From assembly GCA_018105865.1 (NCBI GenBank), contig CM030834.1, positions 4,086,757-4,150,756 on the forward strand: a stretch of 64,000 nt of DNA. The letters are read 5' to 3'. The position numbers and the translations under genes were made by a program. Below, piece by piece: positions 11,530-22,224 of the stretch (the stretch's first letter is position 1; each line of letters starts with the position of its first letter). Origin of the DNA: Metaphire vulgaris. Lineage: Eukaryota > Annelida > Clitellata > Crassiclitellata > Megascolecidae. The notes beneath the pieces were generated by a model. That model was not told the origin of the DNA and did not search any database. It saw nothing but the letters and a program-made list of their open reading frames with translations.

Positions 11530-11900
11530 TAAAAAAATAAGAAATTAGAAAGAAGAAGAGAAAGAGGGGATTTGATAGAAACATACAAAATAATGGCTGG
11601 GAAAGTAGATGTGCCATACGATCGATTCTTTACATTGGCACACTATAGCAGCACAAGAGGCCACAAATGCAAATTGTTTAAGCATAGGGTTGGTCCAAGA
11701 AAGAAACTTTTTTAGTGCAAGGGTTGTGGACAAATTGAACAGTTTGGACGAGGTGGGAGTGACAGTTGAAACAGTAAACAAATTCAAAGGCTATATTGAT
11801 AAACTAGGTTATTGAATGCAGATTGTTACATCAGTGGTTTTCACACAGGCTTACTTAGCCTCCTAAACCACTTAAAATCACATTACTATTATATTATACC
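11530..11900 (+). mobile_element. CR1-type LINE 3' end
   Basis: The plus-strand frame at 11609-11815 contains 'HTIAAQEATNANCLSIGLVQERNFFSARVVDKLNSLDEVGVTVETVNKFKGYID', corresponding to the end of the CR1-type ORF2 seen again at 24820-25700 and 55020-55200 ('FFSARVVDRWNELDE..TTVNEFK'). The 3' UTR phrase 'cacacaggc..acttagcctcctaaaccact' is shared. A 5'-truncated copy. Confidence 0.75.
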
Positions 11901-11956
11901 CTTCAGGCCTTCCTATCTTGCTCTATATTTTCTGGTACCTTGCTTTTACGGCCCTT

Positions 11957-11958
<2 letters not shown>

Positions 11959-12029
<71 letters not shown>

Positions 12030-12045
12030 ATATCTTATCTCTGGT

Positions 12046-12121
<76 letters not shown>
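11959..12121. repeat. (TA)n followed by (CT)n microsatellite
   Basis: About 70 bases of TA repeats, a short spacer, then about 70 bases of CT repeats. It directly precedes the GGTACC-rich array. Confidence 0.95.
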
Positions 12122-12122
<1 letters not shown>

Positions 12123-12124
12123 AA

Positions 12125-12830
12125 CCTTCTGGTACCAACCTTACGGACGCCCGGTACTGTTGGTACCACTTAGCCTCTGGTACCCAGCCCTGGGTGCCGA
12201 CCTTCTAACGTCCGGCCGGTACCGCTCACTGCTCCTGGTACCACGTCCTAACTCTCGACGCCAAACCTTTCACTCTCTTTGTACCCTTGGTACCAAGCCT
12301 CTCAATCCGCTGGTATAGTTGGAACCACCTCCTTACCTCAGCTGGTACCGCTGGTACCTCTTCTCTTCCTAGCTGGTACCACATCTTTTTTTCAGCTGGT
12401 ACCGCTGATACCACTCCTCTTTCCAGCTGGTCCCGCGGGTACCATCTCCTTTCTGCACCTGGGCCTCTGGTACCGCTTCTCTTCGCAGCTGGTATCACTT
12501 GGTACCCTTGGTACCGCTGCGCTATCAATACCGCCTTCCTGCCTCTCAACCTGCCTCGGTACCGCTCTCTCAGCTGGTACCACTGTTTCCTCTGCTGGTA
12601 CAACTGTTGGTACCGCCTCGCTTTAACTCTTCACTTGGTGCCACTTGGTACCACTCCCTAAACCTCAGTTGCTGGTACCGTTTGGTACCGCCTGTACCTC
12701 TACTTATCTTCTGTTGGTACCACCTGGTACCGCTCTTTCTCTCCGTCGTCGGCACCGCAGGCACCGATATCGTGCTCTTTCTCCGTCGGTACCGCCTGGT
12801 ACCGGTATCTACAAGAGAACTCACCGTCTT
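12125..12830. repeat. GGTACC-rich minisatellite
   Basis: About 700 bases in which the palindrome GGTACC occurs roughly two dozen times, mostly as 'ctggtaccgc' or 'ttggtaccac' separated by pyrimidine-rich stretches of 10-25 bases. Both strands are open in several frames (VPL/WYR-rich, or VPA/GTS-rich on the other strand) only because of this repetition; I do not regard these as genes. The spacing is irregular, so it is not a simple tandem repeat. Confidence 0.8.
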
Positions 12831-12999
12831 CTCCTTTTCCCGAACACACGCTGCCCTCAGCTATCGGCCCTGAGCATTGAATCGGCCCTTCTTTTATAGG
12901 GATCTGCCCTTCTTTTATAGGGATTGGCGGCCACTAAAACGGAGGTGTCTAAAACCTAAGCCGTTCTTTTCTAATATCTCACTGTCACATGGCGCCACC

Positions 13000-13650
13000 T
13001 ACCGAATGACCTTATCACTCACTCCATCTTTTTAGCAAATACCTGACTATTAATTATTATTACTGGGCCTAATATTTAATTGAATTCTATTATTAATTTT
13101 TTTACTAACTTATTTGAGATTTCTCTACACTACCCCGGACTTTACGCCGGGATGGACCCCATCTCTCATTCATTAACTTAGAACAGTGTGCGGGAGTCAG
13201 CGCGTGTTTACAACAGGCTACAACTAATGCAATTACACATAAATCAGCGCTTTTACATCAGCGGCAATCATCAACTATAATACAGTACATTTAAAATGAT
13301 ACAATTAACATAGCGAATTAAACATTAACCATATCAGTCACAAACAACACTTCAATAAAAGTTTATCGATCCATTCATCGTTATTCCGCGATCGCGTATA
13401 ACACCACAATTAAATTTCACATAGAAAAGTGATCCTCTCTTCACCTGAAGTATACATTATCAACATCGATGAATCATCCGAATCCGATAGGAACAAATCG
13501 TCTTGAAGAGAGACACTTTTTAAAGGGTCCTCCTCTGTACTCTCCTTCGGAACTTTCGGTAAAACTTGAAGTCTTCTGAGGTTCTTCAACTTTGCTGCTT
13601 TCTCCGTGGGCTAATTCTTCACGCCTAGTTCCTTCCTGACTGGAAAAGAA
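13000..13650. other. No gene seen
   Basis: Moderately AT-rich sequence with no convincing frame, tRNA box or terminal repeat. A short GC hairpin, 'ccccggactttacgccgggatgg', lies near 13133. The segment after 13440 is near-coding in composition, but I recognise nothing. Confidence 0.4.
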
Positions 13651-13849
13651 TCGTTCAGCATGCTACTGGTCTCGACGGTTCCTGAGGGGACTATGAGCTG
13701 ATGATGATGATGATAATGATGATGAGTTCCTTCCTGACTGACGACGTCTCCTGAAGAACTTTCTTGTAACGCTGCAGGCGTTTCTAATTTCTACATAGTT
13801 GACAAAGCAGAAGTAGATTTCAAAGCCCCTTTCTATATTTTTTCCTCCC

Positions 13850-13850
<1 letters not shown>

Positions 13851-13899
<49 letters not shown>

Positions 13900-13900
13900 C

Positions 13901-13944
<44 letters not shown>

Positions 13945-13948
13945 CAAC

Positions 13949-14006
<58 letters not shown>

Positions 14007-14330
14007 ATAGTATTAGTAAACTTCTTTAGCGCCATTGTAGTAGTACATCAGCGCCAGTCGATGGTCGCTTCAGTAATAAATCATAGTCGTGATCTTGTCC
14101 GTGGTGATTCGAGGTTGTAATCCAGAGGTCAGACCGTACTTCCAGATTCCGGCTAAGGGGGATATGCAATCAGGAATAGATGCGTTTTAAGCCTAGTCCT
14201 GAAGGTACAGTAGTAAGACATTCAGTCTGGCAGACCTGAGCTGGCAGAGAATTCCAAAGTCTGGTTCCGGCAACAGAAAGAGCACGTTTCCCAGTAGTGG
14301 CGGAAGATGGCAGAGTGGGTTACGTGCTGG
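13851..14330 (-). mobile_element. LINE 3' end with (AGT)n tail
   Basis: A long AGT/AAT tract (about 13851-14010) is followed by 'aaacttctttagcgccattgtagta', a LINE 3' terminus when read on the minus strand. The minus strand at about 14250-14295 matches the end of L2/CR1-type proteins (RARSF-like, then a sequence around 'TLEFS'). A similar 3' end flanks (ATT)n at 48645-48780. Confidence 0.55.
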
Positions 14331-14440
14331 AGCGTCAGGGTGACGGAGCAGGTTCAAGCCCCCGTTAGTGCCCCTAGTGGCTTAAACACAGGCAGTAATG
14401 CCTCCTAAACCACTTTAAATCATGCTAAGTTAAGTGGTGT
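14303..14440 (+). repeat. tRNA-derived SINE-like fragment
   Basis: A box-A-like TGGCAGAGTGGG is followed about 35 bases later by a box-B-like GGTTCAAGCCCC, the internal RNA polymerase III promoter layout of tRNA-derived SINEs. The downstream sequence 'cctcctaaaccact' is also found in the CR1-type 3' ends of this window, suggesting that this SINE borrows the CR1 tail for mobilisation. Not a functional tRNA: the stems do not pair well. Confidence 0.5.
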
Positions 14441-14526
14441 TGCAATAGGGTATGTAAATAGTAGTAGCATCAGACGACTTAGTTGAGTGCTGATTGTTTG
14501 AACAGTGAGAAACGATCGGAGATACA

Positions 14527-14930
14527 TTGGTTGAAATGTCACGGACAAAATGTAACCCAAACTCTAACCCGGTATACGAACATTCTCCTCTGGACATTAT
14601 CCCTTGGACATTATCCCTCCCGGACATATTCCCCCCGGCTAATAAGTAATAGATCTTAATTTTAAAAGGTACTTATCGGTTATCTGATGCCATGGCTGCC
14701 GTCATTATCGTTTAGGGTTAGTGTTTAGTGTCTGGTTTATGGTGTGGGTAATGATTATAGTCAAAGTCCATAGAGAAAACAAAGGGGGGATTATGTCCGG
14801 CTGTGTCATTTCAAAGGGTGTACCGGGGATAATGTCCGGGGGGATTATGTCCAGGGGGAGAATGTCCTACAATCCTCTAACCCTATCTCTAAACCGTGAC
14901 ATTTTGTCTGCGGATATTTTGTCCAGCAAC
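14527..14930. mobile_element. Inverted-array element, GGACATTATCCC family (copy 1)
   Basis: Left arm: repeated 'ggacattatccc' words (14577-14635). Right arm: the complement, 'gggataatgtcc', several times (14825-14868). The middle, including 'cgtttagggttagtgttt', is nearly the same as 31249-31330, the second copy. Outside these arms another inverted pair appears ('gtcacggacaaaatgt' at the left, 'gtgacattttgtc' at the right), so two related arrays are nested. No transposase frame. Confidence 0.65.
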
Positions 14931-15030
14931 GGATGCCGATTGTTAAACTGCCGATAACTATTATCGGCCATTGGGCCGATTACTAGCCGATACTTATTAC
15001 AATAGTGACTATCGGTGCACCTCTAATCTT
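14929..15030. mobile_element. hAT-like end with GCCGATA arrays
   Basis: 'Ggatgccgattgttaaactgccgataactattatcggcc...ggtgcacctctaat': short repeats of GCCGAT and its complement ending in a hAT-style terminus (complement AGAGGTGCACCGAT). Related to 1809-2276. Only one end is visible. Confidence 0.45.
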
Positions 15031-15179
15031 ATATGCTTTTTTTGTCCATTATGTCAGTCACGCTATATGGCTGATGTTGGAAAATGTCGTTGCCATAGGC
15101 AACCGAACTTCATAATGGGCGGAGGTTGACGAAGCGTCCTTATTGACTGTTTGATCCCACTGGGAAAGCGTCCTGATTG

Positions 15180-15636
15180 GCTGCACGTTGTACGGCACCA
15201 CTGGGAACGCAGTTCCCCGTGTTGGGCCACAGCCTGTAGGCCCTACTGTGGGGAGCTCAGCCTCCCGTAGTAAGCCAAGCCCCAGCCGAGTGGGAGCCTA
15301 GGCCTTATTGGGGCGCAGCCTCCCGTCGGAGACCAAGCCCCCAAGGGACATGTAGACCCCAGTGAGGGGCGCAGCCCCATGTGTGGGGCCGCAGGTCCTA
15401 CTGTGGGCACAGCCTCGCATGGGAGACAAAACCACAACCCCCGTGGGGCCGTAAGCCCCACTGAGAGTGGGCGCAGTCCCAGTGAGAGACCAAGTCCCAG
15501 CGAGAGACCAAGTCCCAGCCTTCCGTTGGAGACAAAGTCCCTTTGAGGCCGTAAATCTAAAAGGAACCGTAGGCCCAAACCATACTCGAAGGTTCCGTTA
15601 TGGTGTGCAGCCCCTTATGGTGAGGGCAAGACTACC
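15180..15636. repeat. GC-rich minisatellite
   Basis: Imperfect tandem units of about 40-45 bases with the recurring words 'gcagcctcccgt.ggagac.aagcccc' and 'cagtgagagaccaagtcccag', far more GC-rich than the surroundings. It ends where the hAT-type element at 15637 begins. Its apparent frames on both strands are by-products of the repetition. Confidence 0.75.
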
Positions 15637-16365
15637 CAGAGATGGACATGGGTTGGGTTTACCCATGGGTTGGGTTGGGTTGAATTGAGTCATAAATGTA
15701 GACAGTTGTGATGCATTGGGTTGGGTTGCAAAACGCTGATTTGCACGTGGCACAGTGCACACACCATACATTGGTTATAGAAAATGGTTATAGTTTTCCC
15801 GCAACTTCACCTAACAAAATGCAGCCGAACTATCGCAGGCAACACTGACTTATGACGGCTAGTAGTTAAGCGATTGAGATGGGGGTAATAGTCAGGACTG
15901 TATTGAGCCCCTGGTTCTATTGATCCAAACACCGTTGTTCCTATATAATAAAGCATTACAGTCATATCTCCTTTGATATAAAACCGTCATCGCCTTTGTG
16001 CATACTTTGCATATTGTGCAGCGATTTGTGCAGTCATATGCCTATAGGTAGATGTTGATCCGTAGTCACGAGATATTTGCTTAAGACCGGTGGGAGTAAA
16101 TAGTTCAAAGCATTGGAATCGAGAATCAAAATTGATGAATGAAGATTATTATAGTCACTTTCTTTGAACCATCCACTGTAAATCCATCTTAATCCCCTTA
16201 TTTCCTCCATTAACATTTATGAGCTACTGCGTGCGAACTTGCTAAGTGAATGCTATAATGGCTCTAGGGTTCTTTATTCGTTAGTCTTTCAACATCTGAA
16301 GCTGAATTTTGGAGAGTATAAGTACAAATCATAACTCGGACGTCAACCTTCCTTTGCATGCCACT

Positions 16366-16533
16366 CAGTGTTTATTCTAGCCACCTTGACATTGGGGGGG
16401 GGCAGTTTTACATGTTTGGGGGAAGATGGTTTGTCTGCCTAAAAACTTTGACGCAACATACAGAAATTTTGGGGGGGAATTTTCAAACTTTGGGGGGAAA
16501 TCCCCCTCCTCAACAGATTTAGAATAAACACTG
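16366..16533. mobile_element. hAT MITE inside copy A, exact 8-bp target duplication
   Basis: Starts CAGTGTTTATTCTAG and ends TTAGAATAAACACTG, a near-perfect terminal inverted repeat. The flanking octamer ATGCCACT is identical on both sides (16358-16365 and 16534-16541). The interior has poly-G runs and 'ccccccc' partners. Copy B of the host element lacks this insertion at the corresponding place, so it is younger than the divergence of the two copies. Confidence 0.85.
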
Positions 16534-16628
16534 ATGCCACTGATAATTATATTGGCGGAAAATATACAGCAACACTTGAGAGGTAATTTTAAAAAATGAT
16601 TTCCTAGCAATAAAGACAATATTATTGA

Positions 16629-16630
16629 AC

Positions 16631-16686
<56 letters not shown>

Positions 16687-16735
16687 GGATAAATGGATGG
16701 ATGGATAGATAGATAGATCGATAGATAGAACAGCT
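16629..16735. repeat. (GATA)n microsatellite
   Basis: About 25 GATA/GATG units. The corresponding site in copy B (about 26930-26995) has a shorter, degenerated TATC-type tract, so the repeat belongs to the element and has expanded here. Confidence 0.95.
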
Positions 16736-16958
16736 AATTTTTTGAATAATCGTTTAATGAACATTTCATGCAGTAATTGACAAATTGTTGCTTATCAATA
16801 AATTTGCTGAATTTGTTTACTTGAAGCTTGGTTGGGATGGGTTGGGTTTGGTAAGGGCTTCCATCCGCCTCTGGCTGCTGGAAGCAGCTTCCTCTTCCCT
16901 GTCCTCCCTTCACTCTCCTACCCCTAAACGGGGGTCCAGCAGGGATTTATCTACATCA

Positions 16959-16962
<4 letters not shown>

Positions 16963-17006
<44 letters not shown>
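16963..17006. repeat. (ATT)n microsatellite
   Basis: About 14 ATT units at the 3' side of a short LINE/SINE-like segment inserted in copy A. Confidence 0.9.
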
Positions 17007-17007
<1 letters not shown>

Positions 17008-17630
17008 CGAAAAACTAGTCGTATAAGACTCGACACTGGACATTGACACACACACCCGCAAATTCATGGAAAAAGTCTGTGGTCCGGGGTACAACCCCGG
17101 ATATTTTTTAAAATCAATAGATGCTCGTAGTGAGTTTCAGTGCGTTTTAGACATTTAATCGCACACATTGGGGCACCAGTATCAATATAGGTCTAATACC
17201 AGTAACTTCTAATTCTTAATTTCTGGAAAATTCGAACAGCTACAAAGCACTATTAAATGTAAGTTGAAAGCATGGAGAGATATCACAGTAATTGCGCTGA
17301 CAAACTATTCAAAATTACCTGCAAATTATCTTTTGACAATATGACCACATCCAAAGGCAAATAAAATAAATGTCACTTTTATTATTTTGTTTAAAAATTA
17401 GATTTCTCCAACAACCACGCCAGGTCCACGCCTACATCATTTTTATAGAGGCATTAAAGCTGCAACAACTGAAAAGGGAAACTAGACTTAAGGCAGCTGA
17501 CTGAAGCAAGCAAATTATTAACAGTTCTAATTGCACCGTTTCACAGTTTTGAATGGATTGTAGTTTGTTGACGGAGGTCTTTAGAAGGCTGTGGTGGAGG
17601 GAGTTGCAGTAGTCTAATTTGGAATTTGGG

Positions 17631-17895
17631 GGCGGGAAGTTAGCCGAGTGGTAACAACGTTGGATGATGGAGCAGGAGGTCGCGGGTTCGAGTCCCGCAG
17701 CCGCCCTAAAGGTCGGCTCAGCCTTTTTCGTGATGGTAAAATGGGAGCAATGGCAACATTGCGAAGGTAACCATAGGATCGGCGGAATGACTGGCCACCG
17801 TCCGCTGATGAATGGCTTAGCCACCTATGGGCTGATGGTCATGAAACCAGGGATCAGCACCGGCACCTACGGGCATAAAGCCTACCTCTACCTTA
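17631..17895 (+). repeat. tRNA-derived SINE (family 1)
   Basis: The head is tRNA-like: box A 'TTAGCCGAGTGG' (17640-17651) and box B 'GGTTCGAGTCCCG' (17686-17698). The body 'ggctcagcctttttcgtgat' and 'gaatggcttagccaccta' follows, and the tail is 'cctacctctacctt'. The full-length relative at 50021-50308 (minus) shows the same order of blocks. Not a tRNA gene: the head lacks a good cloverleaf, and the 3' body is SINE sequence. Confidence 0.8.
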
Positions 17896-18439
17896 ATTTG
17901 GAATGTAAACTTCATGTGAGTCTATTGGTTTGTTATAAATGATTTATATTTAACAGGAAGTTTGCACTCTTCATCATTAGAATGACTGTACGTAAAAGTG
18001 ACAATAATAATAAAATTTTATGAATGCCTGATAATAATGAACTGGAACTTGAATTGAGTACCGGTAAGCTCATATGAAGTTACAAAATTGCACTGCAGTA
18101 AAGCCAGTAATTGCGCAGGCATTGAAGGGCCTATCGAATTAATATACTACTCAAACGTGATACCAAAACTCAGGGGAAATTTCCTTCCCTAGGGTTTTTA
18201 GGAAGCATTTGTTTCCTTTCACCCTTGTGTGGGCGCCCCTGGGGTTGGGTGAATACTTGCAATTGCCGGCATGGGTTGGGTTGGGTTGGATTGGAGATTT
18301 GATGGGCCGGATTGAGTTGGGTTCTAAAAAATGGACCCATGTCCATCTCTGAGACCACCCAGTGAGGCCATAAGAAAAATTTTAAATGATAATCAGGCAT
18401 TCATTTTACACTTTCAGATTTTAAAAATTGTTATATGTA

Positions 18440-19110
18440 ATATGTATTTATTTATTCTCGGCCAATTTTTTTAAGCGCAGTAGCGTGGCTAAGGCTCACG
18501 ACTAGAGCGCTTCACACATAATAATCACAAGGAGCTAACTCTAAATAAGTGAGTTTTTAAGTTCTTAATAAAAAGTGCGGCAGAGTCTGTGCTGGTCACG
18601 TTTTCCGGCAGAGTGCTCCACAGTGTAGGGTTTCCCCGCATGAACGACCTTTCTCCCATCTTGATGGTCTTGGGTGGTGGAGGGACTGGGAGTTCCCCAT
18701 GTTGACTGTACCGCAGGTGTAATCTTCGTTCATTTGTCGTCCATTTGTGTAATTGTAATAATTTAGTGTAATACAGGGGCGTAGCAGCCATATGGACAGG
18801 GTGGCCAAGTGCCAAGGGCCCCCGACCCGAGTACAAAAAAGGTTGTTAACTTTTTCGCGATGTAGTTTCACATGAAAAGCTCGAGACGAGCAAAAAGGTC
18901 ATCAGCCTTTTCGCCAAGTAATTTAACGTGAAAAACTGGAGACAAGTAAAAAAGGGGCATCAGCCTATTCGCCATGTAATTTAACGTGAAAAAATGGAGA
19001 CAGGCAAAAAAAGGTCATCAACATTTTTGCAAACTCCTCTGGGAAGGGCCCCTTCCCGTTTTTCGCCACGGGCCCCAGATCATTTTGCTACGCCACTGGT
19101 GTAATAATAT
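18440..19110 (-). mobile_element. L2-type LINE C-terminus, interrupted by a MITE
   Basis: The minus strand at 18525-18836 reads 'NGRQMNEDYTCGTVNMG' or, in the neighbouring frame, 'RRLHLRYSQHGELPVPPPPKTIKMGERSFMRGNPTLWSTLPENV...FIKNLKTHLF', which is the closing part of L2-like ORF2. The 3' side (18440-18530) has the typical 'aagcgcagtagcg..gagcgcttcacac' LINE end. A MITE (18774-19098) interrupts it. Confidence 0.65.
18774..19098. mobile_element. hAT MITE with exact 8-bp target duplication and internal module repeats
   Basis: Starts CAGGGGCGTAGCAGCC and ends TTTTGCTACGCCACTG. The octamer GTGTAATA is identical on both sides (18766-18773 and 19099-19106). Inside are about three imperfect copies (about 65 bases each) of 'gagacgagcaaaaaggtcatcagcctttttcgccaagtaatttaacgtgaaaaa', the internal module found in several other elements of this window. 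Confidence 0.9.
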
Positions 19111-20095
19111 GAATTCTTGCAATAAATCGGGGTAGGAAATATCCACTCCCCCCGTCATTTATGATGTGTTAACAGCTAGTAGATAATAGCATATGATCAC
19201 AAATTTTGTGGCATAATCTGGAAACAAGAGTAAAATATTAATATCATGGTAATAAGATTGCTGCCAAATAACCCACAAAGCTAAAGCATTTTTACCAATA
19301 GGCAATTAATTGAAGAAATGCAATATTCCACACTAACCATTTTAGAAGAGTAGGGTAAAGAGCCTCGCCCTTTGCTCTTCTGCTCCATATGTATGGTAGA
19401 TTGCCAAGGAAAAAACTACAAAAATTACACATAACTATATATTCCTTTTACAGAAATATAGTATATACTGTGTATGTGCGTGCGTGTATATACATATTAG
19501 GGCTGGTAATTACGCTCAAAATTTTCTTGTTCGATTAATCGGAAAATGTTCTAATCGATTAATTTCGATTACAATATTTCCATAGCTTTTAGCTGATCTC
19601 CTTGCATTGCAGCTCTGCATAGTGTCTACTTTGGCCGCCTGCAGTTAGCTTAAAAACAAAACAAAGGCGCTTGCTCATCTCTCCCCTTAAATGTTTAACT
19701 GCAGCATTGCTTTCATTGCGCGCCATTGTTATCTCAACAAAATAAGAAGCTAAGTAGGTATGGTTCCTGGGCATTTGACCGAAAGTCATTTGACCGAAAG
19801 ACATCTGACCGAAAGACAGTTTACCGAAAGACAGTTCGCCGAAAGACATTTGACCGATGAATATTAGACCGAAAGACATTTGGCCGATGACAATAAGGCC
19901 GAGGGTAACGTGGCCGACGGCAATTCGACCGAAGAACAATTGGTCATTGGATAGCTAGGAGGTAGATCGAGGTCAAACGATCTTTAAACCGATGGTCAAT
20001 AGAAGGGCATATGCAAAAACTAAACATTACCAAAAAAACAGCTAAACATTGATATTTTAATTCAAAACGAATCAATTGGACAACTAAGCTAAAAA

Positions 20096-20100
<5 letters not shown>

Positions 20101-20152
<52 letters not shown>
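20101..20152. repeat. (TA)n microsatellite
   Basis: About 26 TA units within the inverted-array element. Confidence 0.95.
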
Positions 20153-20160
<8 letters not shown>

Positions 20161-20829
20161 AACAAACGAAAGGTTAAGGATCGTTAAATTTGTGACATTT
20201 AAAAACTACACTCTGGCATTAAAGATTAAAGTATGAAAGTTATGAACTGGTCAAAGTATTTTACTTTAAAAAGCCATGACGCAATAATCTTAGCTAATTA
20301 AATATTGTGTGCAATAGCCCTCACGAAATCGGTTTTGCTATACTCCTCATATTTATCGACAATAAACTGTAGTTTACATGGAGGTATTAGCCTAGAAGAC
20401 GGCATTACATTATTTGGCTAAAGCCGACTAGCTGGGAAATTCCCAGACTTGTTCACTCAAAACATCATCGGCTAAGCCATGGGGGAATAGAATTTGGCAA
20501 ATACCAGCAGGGTCCCTTACCGGTCAAATGTTACACCTACCGTGCGATCCCGCTGCGTACACCCATAGGCTGAACAGACTGGTATTACTCTAAATGAATT
20601 TCCACGGATAATTTAAAGGAATAATATAACTCAGACTTAACACTACTCCTGTATTCGTCCAAATGAACCAAAATGGCCGCTAACCATAGAGGTACTATTT
20701 TTAGCCTACACGCGCGACTGGCTTCACGGAGCCTGGGCTAGAAATGACGTAATGCCGTATCCTGGGAAAATACCTCCATTATAGTTTAGAGTTCAGCGTT
20801 CTCGTTTGGCGATATCGAGATTGCTGTCT

Positions 20830-21545
20830 CCACTGAGGTGCGACTCCTTGGTGTCCTCCTGGATGACACATTATCGTTCGCGGGCCACCTGACCAACGTA
20901 ACTCGGGCGTGCTTTAATCAGCTGCAGAAGATCAGGGAGATCCGCCGCTATATACCGACAGCGGCTGCGATACTCCTCGTACGCTCTCTCGTCCTATCGC
21001 GAACGGACTATTGTAATAGCATCCTCCTGGGTCTCCTCGACTACCAGCTGGCCCGTCTGCAGTCAGTCGTTAAGGCATCTGCCCGGCTGATCTTCGGAGT
21101 CAGGTGGCACGACCACGCGACACCACTACTACGGGAAAGCTCCATTGGCTTCGAATCCCGGAGCGAATCGTCTTTAAACGGTGCTGGCTGACCTTCCGGG
21201 CCCTCCACGACCCTACCTGCCCGGAGTACCTATCAACCTTGGTGCGTAGACGGACGATCGCCGACCGACAACTCCAGCTGAGATCCAGTACGCGGTCTCT
21301 ACTTTACGTCCCTCCTCCGTCAAAGACCGCGAAGTTCGGAGAGAGGTCCGTCACACGAGGCAACCCCCTCCTATGGAATTCGCTGCCCGACTCAATGGCC
21401 GCAGACACTTCCTTCGAGTCATTCGCCACTAAACTTAAAACGCACCTTTTCAACTCATCGTACGATTGTTCCATGCAAAGCGCTCTTGACTTTGGCCCTC
21501 GCCATGGTACTGCGCTATATAAATCGTCATGTAGAATAGAATAGA
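20830..21545 (+). mobile_element. L2/CR1-type LINE, C-terminal part with 3' tail
   Basis: The 20838-21191 frame reads 'LLGVLLDDTLSFAGHLTNVTRACFNQLQKIREIRRYI..DYCNSILLGLLD..ARLQSVVKASARLIF'. After one frameshift, 21104-21544 continues 'LHWLRIPERIVFKRCWLTFRALHDPTCPEYLSTLVRRR' to 'FGERSVTRGNPLLWNSLPDSM..FATKLKTHLF'. It is GC-rich compared with its surroundings and less decayed than 2797-3630, hence a relatively young insertion. It ends in an (ATAGA)n tail at about 21533-21548. Confidence 0.85.
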
Positions 21546-22067
21546 ATAGCAGCTGGTACTTCTTTTTTTCTAGTCGGCTGATTGTCTGTCGGCCAAAAGT
21601 CTTTGCAGCGGCAGGCTAGTGTGTGCACACCCTGAGCTTGGGTTCATTGTGTGTTTCCCTTGGCTCTAGTCTGGCCCTTGTCTGTCGGTAGGGATGTGAG
21701 CTCGGAAATTTCCTCCGGAATTATTCCGGAAATTTCCGGGAAAATAGCGGTAATTTTTCCGGAATAATTCCGGGCATTCTACTTTTACGGTAAAGTTGCA
21801 ACCCTATCTGTCGGCCAAATTGCAGTCGGTTTAATGACCGTTCGGCTTAGCGTCCGTCGGTCTATTGTCATTCGGCCAAATGTCCGTCGACCGTCGGCCT
21901 GACATCCGGGCAAGGTAGAAGGTAGGGGTTGCACGGTAGGTATTCAAGTAAATAAGTTTAAAAATATTAAAATTTAATCGAAAAATTAATCGATTAAAGA
22001 AAATTTAATTGATTAAAAATTTAAATTTTAATGATTAATCGATTAATTAATCGTTAATATCTGCAGC

Positions 22068-22070
<3 letters not shown>

Positions 22071-22122
<52 letters not shown>
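22071..22122. repeat. (TA)n microsatellite
   Basis: About 26 TA units directly after the right end of the hAT-like element at 19499-22070. Confidence 0.95.
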
Positions 22123-22124
<2 letters not shown>

Positions 22125-22224
22125 CATTTATGCCCTGGCAATGCATATGCATGCATAGACAGCCCATTGACAATGGCTCACCATTTGTTCCTATCTAGTG
22201 CTGTTCTGTGTGCATCATGTAAGG

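Larger units (their letters stand above)
15637..18351 (+). mobile_element. hAT-type element with GGGTT-rich ends (copy A), interrupted
   Basis: Starts CAGAGATGGACATGGGTTGG and ends ACCCATGTCCATCTCTG: inverted ends of about 17 bp. Flanking octamers AGACTACC (15629-15636) and AGACCACC (18352-18359) match 7 of 8. Just inside each end lie tracts of GGGTT/GGGTTG, complementary between ends. Copy B (26718-29596) has the same interior in reverse orientation. Copy A carries a MITE (16366-16533), a GATA microsatellite (16629-16735) and a long inserted block with a SINE (about 16860-18230). No intact transposase. Confidence 0.8.
19762..21935. mobile_element. Inverted-array element, GACCGAAAGACATTT family
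   Basis: The left arm (19762-19940) carries about ten copies of a 15-17-bp word such as 'gaccgaaagacattt'. The right arm (21560-21915) carries the complement ('cggccaaatgtccgtc'). The octamer GTAGGTAT is identical on both sides (19754-19761 and 21936-21943), which bounds the insertion. The left end is GGTTCCTGGGCATTTGACC. An L2 LINE (20830-21545) lies inside; about 900 bases of AT-rich sequence precede it. No transposase recognised. Confidence 0.7.
19499..22070. mobile_element. hAT-like element with ATTAATCGATTAA arms, split by another transposon
   Basis: The left arm (19499-19580) begins AGGGCTGGTAATTACGC and has repeated 'ttcgattaatcgg' words. The right arm (21960-22070) has 'aaattaatcgattaaa' words and ends CTGCAGCCCT. 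Flanking octamers TACATATT and TATATATA match 6 of 8, but in a TA-rich context, so this is weak. The body is interrupted by the element at 19762-21935. Confidence 0.6.

Noticed and set aside
12226..12899. Several overlapping open frames on both strands (VPL-, WYR- and GTS-rich)
   Set aside because: They arise from the GGTACC-rich repetition; open in several frames at once, no domain, no codon bias.
13663..14120. Poly-Leu, poly-Thr and poly-Val frames
   Set aside because: Translations of the (AGT)n microsatellite.
15243..15688. 111-codon minus and 73-codon plus frames
   Set aside because: Produced by the GC-rich minisatellite; no similarity to a known protein.
17631..17705. tRNA gene
   Set aside because: Boxes A and B are present, but the stems do not form a proper cloverleaf and the downstream SINE body is shared with 50021-50308.
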